Shown here one piece after another: positions 30,566 through 38,802 of a stretch of DNA of 64,000 nucleotides. This DNA is from Enterobacter sp. BIGb0383 (lineage in GTDB: Bacteria; Pseudomonadota; Gammaproteobacteria; Enterobacterales; Enterobacteriaceae). The notes under the pieces were generated by a model. It ran no database searches. It was given only the letters and a program-made list of their open reading frames with translations, and was not told the DNA's origin. Each line of letters opens with the position of its first letter. Position 1 is the stretch's first letter. Both the position numbers and the translations under genes were made by a program. The stretch covers positions 172,922 through 236,921 of the forward strand of contig NZ_RJKQ01000004.1 in the NCBI RefSeq assembly GCF_003751845.1. The letters run 5' to 3'.

Positions 30566-32284
30566 TTAGCGCAGATTGTTAAAGTTCCAGGAGACGGTCA
30601 GGCTATAGCGCCAGTCGCGACCGGCGCTGTCGATGGGTTTATCCCCGACCGGACGGGCGGCCTCTACGCTCAGACTATAGTGACGCGTGTCGCCAATGGT
30701 CACCCCCGCAGCAACCGAGGCGAGGCGCTGGTGACGAAGCCCCGGCCGGTTAAACCAGGTTTGCGCCGTGTCCGCCAGCACGTAAGGCTGAACGGTAGAA
30801 AGCCAGGTACTCTCTTTGCGCATATGCAGATAGCGCAGTTCGACCTGTCCTCCGTACCCATAATCTCCCGTGGCCTCACCATCCGAGTAGCCGCGGCCAT
30901 AGCGCTGAGCGCCGTAGCTGACGCGCTCCGGTTCCGGCAGGTCGTTATCTGACCACATGCCGTCCAGGGAGCTGCCCAGCCGCCATTTCTCCCCAATCAG
31001 CCAACTGGCGTCGACGTTACCTTTCCACTGGGTGAAATTGATGTCGGTCCCGGCTGACGGGGCGACGTCTGCTCCCAGGGCATCCAGCCCCTGACGAACG
31101 GTCAGGCGGGAACTGATGCTGGCCTTATCGAAGGCGCGCAGGCCGTTAACGCTGAATTCCAGCGCCGGATAGCGGATATGCTGGTGCTGCTCGCCGGTAC
31201 CGATCGTCTGGCCATTCAGGCGTTCACGAAAGGTGAAATCATCCCGTTTGTCGGTGTAATCCAGGCCGCCACTGACGCTGAGCTGTTTTTTCTGCATCAG
31301 GATAAGCGGGTAGCCGAAGCTGACGCCGCCGGTGTACTGGGTCGCTTTTTTACGGTAGTCGATCAGGCTGTTGTTCGCGCCGTAAATCAGCGGGGTAAAG
31401 TCTTTCTGATCGTCATTCAGAAAGCTGCCTTTTAGCTGCATCGTCAGGCCGTCATCGTTGAGATACTGCTGATAGTTCAGGCCGAAATAGGTCTTGCGGG
31501 TGTCGTTATCCAGCGGGATCAGGGTGGCGATCCCAAGCTGGTCGCCGTAGCTGGTCAGGTTGCTCAGCGTACCGTTGACCAGCGCCAGGTTCTGGCCTTT
31601 ACGCACGTCGAGCGTGGAGGAGACATCCCAGATATGGGGCTGGGTGGCCTTCACCTTCATCACACCCGCGCCGTAAATATTTTTCGGCAGCAGGGCGTTG
31701 GCTTCGACTTTGCTGCCCGGCGTTCGGGCCATGAGCAGGCTATTGCGCTCAAAGGTTTCCTGACGCAGCGGTTTCTCGGCCATGATGTTTTGCGTTAACC
31801 GTTTCAGGCGGGCGGCGGTCGCGCTGTTGTCACTCTGAATATCGCTGTGTGCCACATAGCCTTCCACCAGCACAATGCGAATATTGCCGTCCTGAAAATT
31901 ATCATCCGGCAGCCAGGCGTAGGAGAGCGGATAGCCATCGGCCTGATAACGGGCGGTGATCTCATTGACCAGGCCAATAATCGTTTTGAGCGGGACGGTT
32001 TTTTGTGCGTAGGGGCGAAACGGCTGCAGCAGCTCTTTTAGCGGGTAAACCGTGCCACCAATAAACTGAATATGTTTCACCGCAATCGGGGTTTCCGGCG
32101 TTAGCTGGATCTCCGGCCGGGTCACTTTAACCTGTGGCTGTGCGGCAGTATCTGCGGTGGGAGGCGTGACGCCACGGGCGGGCTGTGCCGGGTTATTTTG
32201 ATCGATAAGCGCGGGGAGAATATCTGCGCGGGCAATGCTGAAAACCGCACTGCCTGCCATTAGCCAGAAAAGTGGTCGTTTCAT
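30566..32284 (-). CDS. FhaC/ShlB/HecB-family outer-membrane two-partner secretion transporter
   Basis: A 572-residue Omp85-superfamily TpsB protein. A signal peptide (residues 1-20, ending SIARA) is followed by a Pro/Thr/Gln-rich linker (about 28-70). A POTRA domain spans about 70-150 (IAVKHIQFIGGTVYPLKELL...DGYPLSYAWLP...IRIVLVEGYV), and a ShlB-type beta-barrel follows to a C-terminus ending in an aromatic-rich strand (YSLTVSWNFNNLR). Such proteins export a large TpsA adhesin or haemolysin, but no TpsA follows. The only partner in reach is the upstream glycine-rich lipoprotein on the same strand. No E. coli K-12 equivalent here. Confidence 0.88.
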   Translation of the reverse strand: MKRPLFWLMAGSAVFSIARADILPALIDQNNPAQPARGVTPPTADTAAQPQVKVTRPEIQLTPETPIAVKHIQFIGGTVYPLKELLQPFRPYAQKTVPLKTIIGLVNEITARYQADGYPLSYAWLPDDNFQDGNIRIVLVEGYVAHSDIQSDNSATAARLKRLTQNIMAEKPLRQETFERNSLLMARTPGSKVEANALLPKNIYGAGVMKVKATQPHIWDVSSTLDVRKGQNLALVNGTLSNLTSYGDQLGIATLIPLDNDTRKTYFGLNYQQYLNDDGLTMQLKGSFLNDDQKDFTPLIYGANNSLIDYRKKATQYTGGVSFGYPLILMQKKQLSVSGGLDYTDKRDDFTFRERLNGQTIGTGEQHQHIRYPALEFSVNGLRAFDKASISSRLTVRQGLDALGADVAPSAGTDINFTQWKGNVDASWLIGEKWRLGSSLDGMWSDNDLPEPERVSYGAQRYGRGYSDGEATGDYGYGGQVELRYLHMRKESTWLSTVQPYVLADTAQTWFNRPGLRHQRLASVAAGVTIGDTRHYSLSVEAARPVGDKPIDSAGRDWRYSLTVSWNFNNLR

Positions 32285-32330
32285 CGCGTAATCCCTTATC
32301 TGTTACTACACGAAAGTTGCTGTGTTTAAA

Positions 32331-32350
32331 GTGCCCCCGGGCGGGGGCAC
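32331..32350 (-). terminator. Intercistronic hairpin between lipoprotein and transporter genes
   Basis: A perfect palindrome, GTGCCCCCG-GG-CGGGGGCAC, sits in the 86-base spacer 20 bases after the lipoprotein stop. On the minus strand it is followed by TTTAAACAC, a weak U tract. It could act as a partial terminator or RNA stabiliser, giving more lipoprotein than transporter. Confidence 0.6.
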
Positions 32351-32370
32351 ATAAAGAAAAGAAGTGATGA

Positions 32371-33501
32371 TTAATTATTAGGCGAAAGCAGGGATTTCAG
32401 CGAGCCGGTTAAGCCCGATACAGGATTATTTGCTGTCGGTGTCTCGACGGTCGCACTGGCGGTTGCGCTGCTGGCCGTCAGAGTGCTGGTGATAGAGAGC
32501 AGGCCGCCGGAGCTGGCATTTCCTGAACTGCTGGAAGTGGTCGCCGGTTGTACCAGGCCACCTACGGCAGTCACCGTGTTGCCAAGATTCTCAACCACGC
32601 CGCCAACGCCGCTCAGGCCCGAGTTTGAGCTGCTGATATTGCTGCCGACGCCGCTAACGGCAGTCCCGACCTGAGTGACCAGATTGTTCACCGGTGCGCC
32701 CAGCCCGGTCGCGGTGCCGACACCCTGAGTGACGTTCTGTACCGTACCGACCGTTGAGTTCAGGGCGGTGGTGACGTTGGTGGTCAGGCCGCTAACGGCA
32801 TCACTCTGGACCACGCCGGTGAGTCCGGTTCCGGTGCCGCTGACCACGTCGCCTGCGGTATTGACCACGTTCCCGACCAGGCCGGTTACGCCGCCGAGCT
32901 GCGAGTTGCTGCCGGTTGAAGCCAGGCTGGTGCCTACGTCGGAAACCGTATTACCGAGTGAGGTTACCGAGCCGGTGACGCCCTCAAGAGTGGTCCCTAC
33001 GCCGTTGGGGTTGCTGGTATTACCGATCCCGTTGGTGACGCCGCTACCCAGGGTATCGACCACATCGCCCACGCCGCTGACGGTGGTGGAAACCGTTGAG
33101 GTAATCGGGTTGCTGGTGCCGATTTGGCTGCCCAGTCCGTCAAGGACATCGCCGACGCTGGATACGGTTTCGCCGGTTTCACCGACGATAGTGCTGACGG
33201 AGTTGTTGGCGGTTGTGCCGCTACCGCCGCCGTCAGTACCGCCGTTTCCGCCGCCGTTACTACCACCGTTGCCGCCGCCGTTAGTACCGCCGTTGCCGCC
33301 GCCGTCAATACCGCCGTTGCCGCCGCCGTCGGTACCGCCATTGCCGCCACCGTCAGTACCACCATTGCCGCCGCCGATAGTTGAAGCTGTTCTGGATGCT
33401 GAGCCTGAGCCCCCACCGCTGCCGCTACAGGCTGAGAGGGAGAAGGCGAGAAGCACTGCCACCGCGATGACGCTAAAGTGGCTAACGTTATTAGAAGTCA
33501 T
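32371..33501 (-). CDS. Glycine-rich low-complexity lipoprotein, candidate partner of the TpsB transporter
   Basis: A 376-residue protein of unknown function. It has a lipoprotein signal (hydrophobic residues 11-22, lipobox LSAC with Cys25, Ser at +2, which favours the outer membrane). A Gly/Asn/Asp tract of about six 8-residue repeats (GGGNGGTD) spans residues 43-93. The rest is low complexity in G, V, T, S, N and L with recurring pieces such as VGDVVDTLGS, LGNTVSDVG and VGGVVENLGNTV. Annotation pipelines would likely call it collagen-like, but the period is 8, not 3, so it is not a collagen helix. Only one cysteine, no enzyme motif. It lies upstream of the FhaC-like gene, presumably in one operon. 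Confidence 0.75.
   Translation of the reverse strand: MTSNNVSHFSVIAVAVLLAFSLSACSGSGGGSGSASRTASTIGGGNGGTDGGGNGGTDGGGNGGIDGGGNGGTNGGGNGGSNGGGNGGTDGGGSGTTANNSVSTIVGETGETVSSVGDVLDGLGSQIGTSNPITSTVSTTVSGVGDVVDTLGSGVTNGIGNTSNPNGVGTTLEGVTGSVTSLGNTVSDVGTSLASTGSNSQLGGVTGLVGNVVNTAGDVVSGTGTGLTGVVQSDAVSGLTTNVTTALNSTVGTVQNVTQGVGTATGLGAPVNNLVTQVGTAVSGVGSNISSSNSGLSGVGGVVENLGNTVTAVGGLVQPATTSSSSGNASSGGLLSITSTLTASSATASATVETPTANNPVSGLTGSLKSLLSPNN
33223..33375. repeat. 24-bp in-frame tandem repeat (about 6 copies)
   Basis: Direct repeats of a CCGCCGTCAGTACCGCCGTT-like unit, 24 bases each, encode the GGGNGGTD octapeptides of the lipoprotein on the minus strand. Copies differ mainly at the sixth to eighth residues (TD, ID, TN, SN). 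Copy number changes would stay in frame. Confidence 0.85.
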
Positions 33502-33873
33502 AACAATACTCCACTGAATTAAACGCCGGACGGCGTACTAATTAGTGTAAGCAGGAATTTTAGAATTGCGCTTTTATTATTTCCCTTGGGTTATTGTGGT
33601 TTGGCTGAATAATCAAACCAGAAAATAGACTTAACGCAAATCAATTTTATATATTATAAAGATCAATGAGTTGAAAAAATAAATAGATGTTAGCCACGCT
33701 TAACAATCATATATTTAAATTAAGTTTCAGTTAACCCACTCTTTAAAATAAGACTTATCCTAATATTTAAGAGTGGCGATTTTTATTTCCCGAGGGAAAT
33801 AACATAAATAAAACAGGAGGCTGTTGAGATGTTAAAAATAGAAAGGTGCGTCGAATCACAAAACAGAAAATAA
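33502..33873. promoter_or_regulatory. AT-rich upstream region of the lipoprotein/transporter operon
   Basis: About 370 bases without a clear gene, strikingly A+T-rich compared with all its neighbours (long runs such as TTTTATATATTATAAAG). It should hold the minus-strand promoter of the accessory operon. AT-rich upstream DNA of this sort is typical of acquired genes silenced by H-NS. A tiny plus-strand ORF (33829-33873, 14 codons) with a strong AGGAGG lies at its right end. Confidence 0.6.
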
Positions 33874-33893
33874 GGCCTCCGTTACCGGAGGCC
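33861..33893 (-). terminator. Rho-independent terminator of avtA
   Basis: The hairpin GGCCTCCG-GTAA-CGGAGGCC (33874-33893), read on the minus strand 8 bases after the avtA stop, is followed by TTATTTTCTGTTTT. Confidence 0.88.
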
Positions 33894-33900
33894 GACGGGA

Positions 33901-35157
33901 TTATTGCCCCTCTTCGCGCCAGGCGCGCTCAACTTCTTCCGTCAGAATTTTGACGCCGGCTTCGATTTTTTCCGGGTCGGGAACGTAGTTCATACGCATA
34001 CACTGATGGGTATGCGGCCAGGGTTTATCCAGTCCCGGGAAGAAGTAGTCGCCCGGCACCATCAGCACGCCGCGTTTTTTCAGGCGCTGATAGAGCAGTT
34101 CGGTGCTAATCGGCAGATCTTTAAACCACAGCCACAGGAAAATGGCCCCTTCCGGCTTGTGGATCAGGCAGCGCTCTGGTGACAGATAGCGGCGGATCAC
34201 GGCGATAGTTTCCTGCACGCGCTGGTAGTAGAAGGGCTTAATCACCGTTTCCGACAGGCGCAGCAGATCGTTACGCTTGATCATCTCCAGCATCATGGCC
34301 GGACCGATACCGCCGGGCGCAAGGCTGATAATGCCGTTCATATTGGTGATGGCGGTGATGATTTTTTCATTGGCAATAATGATCCCGCAGCGGCTACCCG
34401 GCAGGCCCAGCTTCGACAGGCTCATGCACAGAACGATATTCGGGTTCCACAGCGGACGAGCTTCGCTAAAGATAATGCCGGGGAAAGGCACGCCGTAGGC
34501 GTTATCAATCACCAGTGGGATATTGTGCTGGTGCGCCAGCGCGTCCAGCTTAATCAGCTCTTCGTCGGTGATCACGTTGCCCGTCGGGTTGGTCGGGCGG
34601 GAGACGCAAATCATCCCCGTCTCTTCTCCGATATGCAGGTGTTCAAAATCGACGTGATACTTAAACTGACCTTCCGGAAGCAGTTCAATATTCGGCCTTG
34701 CAGAGACAAAGAGTTCCTCTTCCAGGCCCGAATCGGCGTAGCCGATATACTCCGGGGCCAGTGGGAACAGCACCTTACGCGTGCTGCCATCTGCCCGACG
34801 GCCTGCAAACAGGTTAAACAAGTAGAAAAATGCGCTCTGACTGCCATTTGTCAGCGCAATATTCTGTGGTTCGATATCCCAACCTAATTTTTCCCGCAGC
34901 ATGGCCGCGAGGGCGGCGAGTAGCTCGCTCTTACCCTGAGGACCGTCATAATTGCACAGAGCATCAGTGGCTTTGCCGCTGGTGAGCATATCGGCCAGCA
35001 GCTGCTGGAAGTAATCGTTCATCTCAGGGATTTGAGCCGGATTTCCGCCGCCGAGCATAATCGCGCCGGGGGTGCGCAGGCCGTCGTTGAGATCCTCCAT
35101 CAGGCGCGTAATGCCTGAATGGCGGGTAAATTTGTCGCCGAAAAGTGAAAATGTCAT
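33901..35157 (-). CDS. avtA: Valine--pyruvate aminotransferase
   Basis: A 418-residue fold-type I PLP aminotransferase (transaminase C) that makes alanine and 2-ketoisovalerate from valine and pyruvate. The start MTFSLFGDKFTRHSGI is the conserved one; an in-frame ATG 24 codons upstream is discounted. Motifs: NGSQSAFFYLFNLF, SRPTNPTGNV, the PLP lysine in SLSKLGLPGSR and the C-terminal substrate-binding arginine in HQCMRMNY. A terminator follows. In E. coli malS sits between avtA and bax; here it is missing. Confidence 0.96.
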   Translation of the reverse strand: MTFSLFGDKFTRHSGITRLMEDLNDGLRTPGAIMLGGGNPAQIPEMNDYFQQLLADMLTSGKATDALCNYDGPQGKSELLAALAAMLREKLGWDIEPQNIALTNGSQSAFFYLFNLFAGRRADGSTRKVLFPLAPEYIGYADSGLEEELFVSARPNIELLPEGQFKYHVDFEHLHIGEETGMICVSRPTNPTGNVITDEELIKLDALAHQHNIPLVIDNAYGVPFPGIIFSEARPLWNPNIVLCMSLSKLGLPGSRCGIIIANEKIITAITNMNGIISLAPGGIGPAMMLEMIKRNDLLRLSETVIKPFYYQRVQETIAVIRRYLSPERCLIHKPEGAIFLWLWFKDLPISTELLYQRLKKRGVLMVPGDYFFPGLDKPWPHTHQCMRMNYVPDPEKIEAGVKILTEEVERAWREEGQ

Positions 35158-35564
35158 AGCAGGTGATCTATCGGGCTTATTGTAAAAGTGGCTAACGATA
35201 ACGCTACGGATAGCGGGGTGCAAATGCATCTCTTCAGGCTTGATCGTTACTTTGTGCTGAGTAATGTTTTGTTAGTGGTGAAAAATACTGAAATTTGTCT
35301 TTGGTTTGAGCGCGCCGCCACAACCCTGCCGTGGGTGGAATTGCCGTTAATATCGCGAGAGGGCAGGGCGGTATAGATGGTGTAAAATTGTTTATTATGT
35401 GACCACCTCCACAGCCTCAAACGCTGCCGGATGACAGGGTTTAGGAATTGGACTATTCCATGGGGGTGCTTTGAGCGGCTATTTTTGCTACAATACGCGA
35501 TTCCGTTATCGAATTTTTGTTAAGAACAAGGGGTTGGGATAATTAAATCCGACCAGGAGACCTG
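35158..35564. other. avtA-bax divergent intergenic region
   Basis: 407 bases between divergent avtA and bax. I see no protein or RNA gene. The bax side carries an ACCAGGAGACCTG ribosome site, and TGCTACAATACGCGAT at about 35488-35503 contains a plausible -10 box. malS, found here in E. coli, has left no recognisable trace. Confidence 0.5.
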
Positions 35565-36392
35565 ATGATATCGATTCCCATACGACGATATGGGGCTGCG
35601 ATACTCATGTTACTCACCATGATATTTTCGGGTGGGGTGCTGGCAAAGACACATGCAGCAACAACGAGTGAAAAAGCCCATATAATCAAGGCCAGTAGTA
35701 AAAAGCAGGCAAGCAGTAAACAAGAGTATTCTCGCAATAGTGCAAAGAGCAGTTCACTTCCTGATTTGCGAAAATACCCTTCCGGAACAGCAAGAAAGAA
35801 AGCGTTTCTCCGGACAGTGATGCCTTTTATTACCAGCCAGAACGCGGAGATTACCGCAGAGCGCAACTGGTTGATATCCAAACGATATCAGAACAAGTGG
35901 GCGCCCTCCGAGCGTACGCGTTTAAAAGAGATCGCTAAACGTTACAAGGTTAGCTGGTCCGGCAATACGCGCCATATTCCGTGGAATACGCTGATGGAGC
36001 GCGTGGACATTATCCCGACCAGCATGGTGGCGACGATGGCCGCAGCGGAAAGCGGCTGGGGCACGTCCAAACTGGCGCGTCTTAACAACAACCTTTTCGG
36101 TATGAAATGCGCGAAAGGGAGCTGCACTAACGCAGCGGGTAAAGTGAAAGGCTACTCCAGCTTTGATTCGGTCAAGGAGTCGGTTAACGCCTATGTGGTG
36201 AATCTTAACACCCATCCGGCCTACGCCTCTTTCCGTAAGTCCCGTAATCAGCTGCGTCAGGCTGACCAGGAAGTGACCGCCAGCGCGATGATCCACAAGC
36301 TGGAAGGCTACTCAACCAAAGGTCAGAGCTATAACAATTACCTGTTCGCCATGTATCAGGATAATCAGCGGCTGATCGCCTCCCATATGTAA
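35565..36392 (+). CDS. bax: Bax, exported glucosaminidase-family protein
   Basis: A 275-residue protein with an N-terminal signal or anchor (about residues 8-26), a lysine/serine-rich linker, and a GH73-type glucosaminidase domain in the C-terminal half. The likely catalytic glutamate is in ATMAAAESGWGTSKLA near residue 165, followed by the typical NNNLFGMKC and YSSFDSVKESVNAYV. It probably acts on peptidoglycan in the periplasm. A terminator directly follows. Confidence 0.93.
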   Translation: MISIPIRRYGAAILMLLTMIFSGGVLAKTHAATTSEKAHIIKASSKKQASSKQEYSRNSAKSSSLPDLRKYPSGTARKKAFLRTVMPFITSQNAEITAERNWLISKRYQNKWAPSERTRLKEIAKRYKVSWSGNTRHIPWNTLMERVDIIPTSMVATMAAAESGWGTSKLARLNNNLFGMKCAKGSCTNAAGKVKGYSSFDSVKESVNAYVVNLNTHPAYASFRKSRNQLRQADQEVTASAMIHKLEGYSTKGQSYNNYLFAMYQDNQRLIASHM

Positions 36393-36400
36393 TTCCCCAA

Positions 36401-36427
36401 ACGCCTTCCAGCCGGAAGGCGTTTTTC
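36401..36427 (+). terminator. Terminator between bax and xylR
   Basis: The inverted repeat ACGCCTTCC-AGCC-GGAAGGCGT is followed by TTTTT, 8 bases after the bax stop and just before the convergent xylR stop. Confidence 0.88.
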
Positions 36428-36431
36428 ATTG

Positions 36432-37610
36432 TTACATCAGCGCTTCACTGTGACGGTCGCGATAATCCCGCGGCGTGCTGTCGTACTCTTTTTTAAACAC
36501 CGAGTAGAAATACTGCAGCGACGGGTAGCCGCACATCTGCGATACCTCATTGATCGGTAAAGAGGTGGAGACCAGCAGGCTGCGGGCTTTTTTCAGTTTC
36601 TCCATATGGATCACCGCGTGAATGGTTTCTCCCACCTCCTCTTTAAAGCGTTTCTCCAGATTCGAGCGCGAAATACCTACCGCATCCAGCACCTGATCCA
36701 CCTTGATGCCCTTGCAGGCTTGATTGCGGATGTAGTGCATCGCCTGAATTACCGCCGGGTCGTTAAGGGAGCGATAATCGGTGGAGCGTCGTTCCACTAC
36801 GCGCAGGGGCGGGACCAGTAAACGCTGAAGCGGCAGGGTTTCGTTATCCAGCAGACGGTGCAGCAGTTTCGCCGCCTGATAGCCCATCTGGCGTGCGCCC
36901 TGGGCCACGGAAGAGAGCCCGACGCGTGACAGATAGCGGGTCAGCTCTTCGTTATCGATCCCAATCACGCACAGCTTTTCCGGCACCGGAATATGCAGAT
37001 GTTCGCAGACCTGCAGCAGGTGCCGGGCGCGGGCGTCGGTAACGGCGATAATCCCGGTTTGCGGTGGGAGGGTTTGCAGCCAGTCGGCGAGACGGTTCTG
37101 CGCGTGCTGCCAGTGCTCCGGCGCGGTTTCCAGCCCCTGGTACACCACGCCGCGATACTTCTCCCGTGCGACCAGACGACAGAACGCGTTTTCGCGCTCC
37201 GCTGCCCAACGCTTGCCGCTGGCGGGCGGCAGACCGTAGAAAGCAAAGCGGTGGACGCCTTTCTCTTTCAGGTGCATAAAGGCGCTTTCCACCAGTGCGT
37301 CGTTGTCGGTGGCGATATAGTGCACCGGGGGATAGTGTTCCGGCTGGTGATAAGAGCCACCGACGCCGACGATGGGCACGCTGACGTCGGCCAGGTGATG
37401 GATGATGCGGTCATCGTCATAGTCGGCAATCACCCCGTCGCCGAGCCACTCTTTAATATTCTCGATGCGGGCGCGAAAATCCTCTTCGATAAAAATATCC
37501 CACTCCGACTGGGAGGCCTGCAAATATTCGCCGACCCCTTCGACGACCTGACGGTCATAGGCTTTGTTGGCGTTAAATAACAGCGTGATACGGTGGCGTC
37601 TGGTCATCAT
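36432..37610 (-). CDS. xylR: Xylose operon activator XylR (AraC family)
   Basis: A 392-residue activator with an N-terminal LacI/PBP-like xylose-binding domain (ITLLFNANKAYDRQVVEGVGEYL ... VIGIDNEELTRYLSR) and a C-terminal AraC/XylS double helix-turn-helix (VDQVLDAVGISRSNLEKRFKEEVG ... INEVSQMCGYPSLQYFYSVFKKEYD). I choose the MMTRRHRI start, which gives the E. coli length; upstream in-frame sequence overlaps xylH and is not conserved. It lies 25 bases after xylH on the same strand. Confidence 0.97.
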   Translation of the reverse strand: MMTRRHRITLLFNANKAYDRQVVEGVGEYLQASQSEWDIFIEEDFRARIENIKEWLGDGVIADYDDDRIIHHLADVSVPIVGVGGSYHQPEHYPPVHYIATDNDALVESAFMHLKEKGVHRFAFYGLPPASGKRWAAERENAFCRLVAREKYRGVVYQGLETAPEHWQHAQNRLADWLQTLPPQTGIIAVTDARARHLLQVCEHLHIPVPEKLCVIGIDNEELTRYLSRVGLSSVAQGARQMGYQAAKLLHRLLDNETLPLQRLLVPPLRVVERRSTDYRSLNDPAVIQAMHYIRNQACKGIKVDQVLDAVGISRSNLEKRFKEEVGETIHAVIHMEKLKKARSLLVSTSLPINEVSQMCGYPSLQYFYSVFKKEYDSTPRDYRDRHSEALM

Positions 37611-37635
37611 AGGGTCATCCCGGAAGGACGGATTA

Positions 37636-38802
37636 TCAGGCCCGTCGTTTGGTTGCAGAATCCATCCATACGGCCAGCAGCAAAATGGCTCCTTTGACGA
37701 TATATTGCCAGAAGGTGGGGACATCCATCATGCTCATTCCGTTGTCGAGGGAAGCCATAATAAACGCGCCCATCACCGCTCCGGCCACGCTGCCGACGCC
37801 GCCCGCAAGGCTGGTTCCGCCGATCACGCAGGCGGCGATGGCATCCAGCTCCGCGATATTCCCCGCCGAGGGTGAACCGGCGCCGAGCCGGGCGCTGAGG
37901 ATCAGCCCGGCAATGGCCACCATCAGACCATTAATGGCGAAGACGGCCATTTTGGTGCGCTCGACGTTGATCCCGGAGAGCCTTGCGGCGTCGATATTGC
38001 CGCCAATGGCGTAAATCCGCCGGCCAAAAGCCGTCCGCGTCGCCATAAACATGCCTGCCAGCAGCAGCAGGGTTAACAGCAGGACCGGCGTCGGTACGCC
38101 GCGATAGTCATTGAGCAGCCAGATAGCGCCGAGAATAATCACCGCCGTCAGAGCCTGACGCCCGACGGTGCTGACCGCCGCAGGCGTTTCCAGCCCCAGC
38201 GCCTGACGGCGCTGACGTCCTCGCCACTGCCAGGCCACAAATCCCACCAGGCCCAGCGCGCCCAGCAGGAAGCCGGTAGAGTCGGAGAGATAGCTCTGGC
38301 CGATTTGCGACATGCCCGGGCTGGTCGGCGAGACGGTGGTCCCGTTGGTGATGCCGATCAGCACGCCGCGAAAGGCCAGCATCCCCGCGAGGGTGACGAT
38401 AAACGACGGGACTTTGCGGTAGGCCACCCACCAGCCGTTCCACGCGCCCAGCAGCAGGCCAAGGGCCAGCGTAACGATAATGGTCAGGGGCAGCGGCCAG
38501 CCCAGCCAGACATCAAAAATCGCCGCCGCGCCGCCCAGCAGGCCCATCATCGAGCCCACGGAGAGATCGATTTCCGCCGAGATAATCACAAACACCATGC
38601 CGACGGCCAGGATCCCGGTAATGGCGGTTTGCCGTAGAAGGTTAGAGACGTTGCGGGCGCTAAGCCAGGCGCCGTCCGTGCTCCAGGTAAAGAACAGGGC
38701 GATCGCCAGAATCGCAGCGAGCATCACAAATACCTGAAAATTAATCGCCTTTAGTCCCTGAAAAGCGCGGGCGGGTGTGGCGGCCAGATTACTCTTCGAC
38801 AT
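37636..38802 (-). CDS. xylH: D-xylose ABC transporter permease XylH
   Basis: A 388-residue polytopic inner-membrane permease of the ribose/xylose class, with about 10 hydrophobic segments. Typical blocks are [28 protein letters not shown], the EAA-like [12 protein letters not shown] loop, and [20 protein letters not shown] near the end. The start MSKSNLAAT overlaps the xylG stop by 14 bases. It works with XylF and XylG to import D-xylose. Confidence 0.96.
   Translation of the reverse strand: MSKSNLAATPARAFQGLKAINFQVFVMLAAILAIALFFTWSTDGAWLSARNVSNLLRQTAITGILAVGMVFVIISAEIDLSVGSMMGLLGGAAAIFDVWLGWPLPLTIIVTLALGLLLGAWNGWWVAYRKVPSFIVTLAGMLAFRGVLIGITNGTTVSPTSPGMSQIGQSYLSDSTGFLLGALGLVGFVAWQWRGRQRRQALGLETPAAVSTVGRQALTAVIILGAIWLLNDYRGVPTPVLLLTLLLLAGMFMATRTAFGRRIYAIGGNIDAARLSGINVERTKMAVFAINGLMVAIAGLILSARLGAGSPSAGNIAELDAIAACVIGGTSLAGGVGSVAGAVMGAFIMASLDNGMSMMDVPTFWQYIVKGAILLLAVWMDSATKRRA

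Noticed and set aside
32371..33501. Collagen-like protein
   Set aside because: The glycine tract has an 8-residue period (GGGNGGTD), so there is no continuous Gly-X-Y register.
32729..33517. A 262-codon proline/valine-rich plus-strand frame opposite the glycine-rich lipoprotein
   Set aside because: It is the mirror of the glycine-codon repeats (GGC/GGT read as CCG/ACC). It has no signal or start site, whereas the minus-strand frame has a proper lipoprotein signal.
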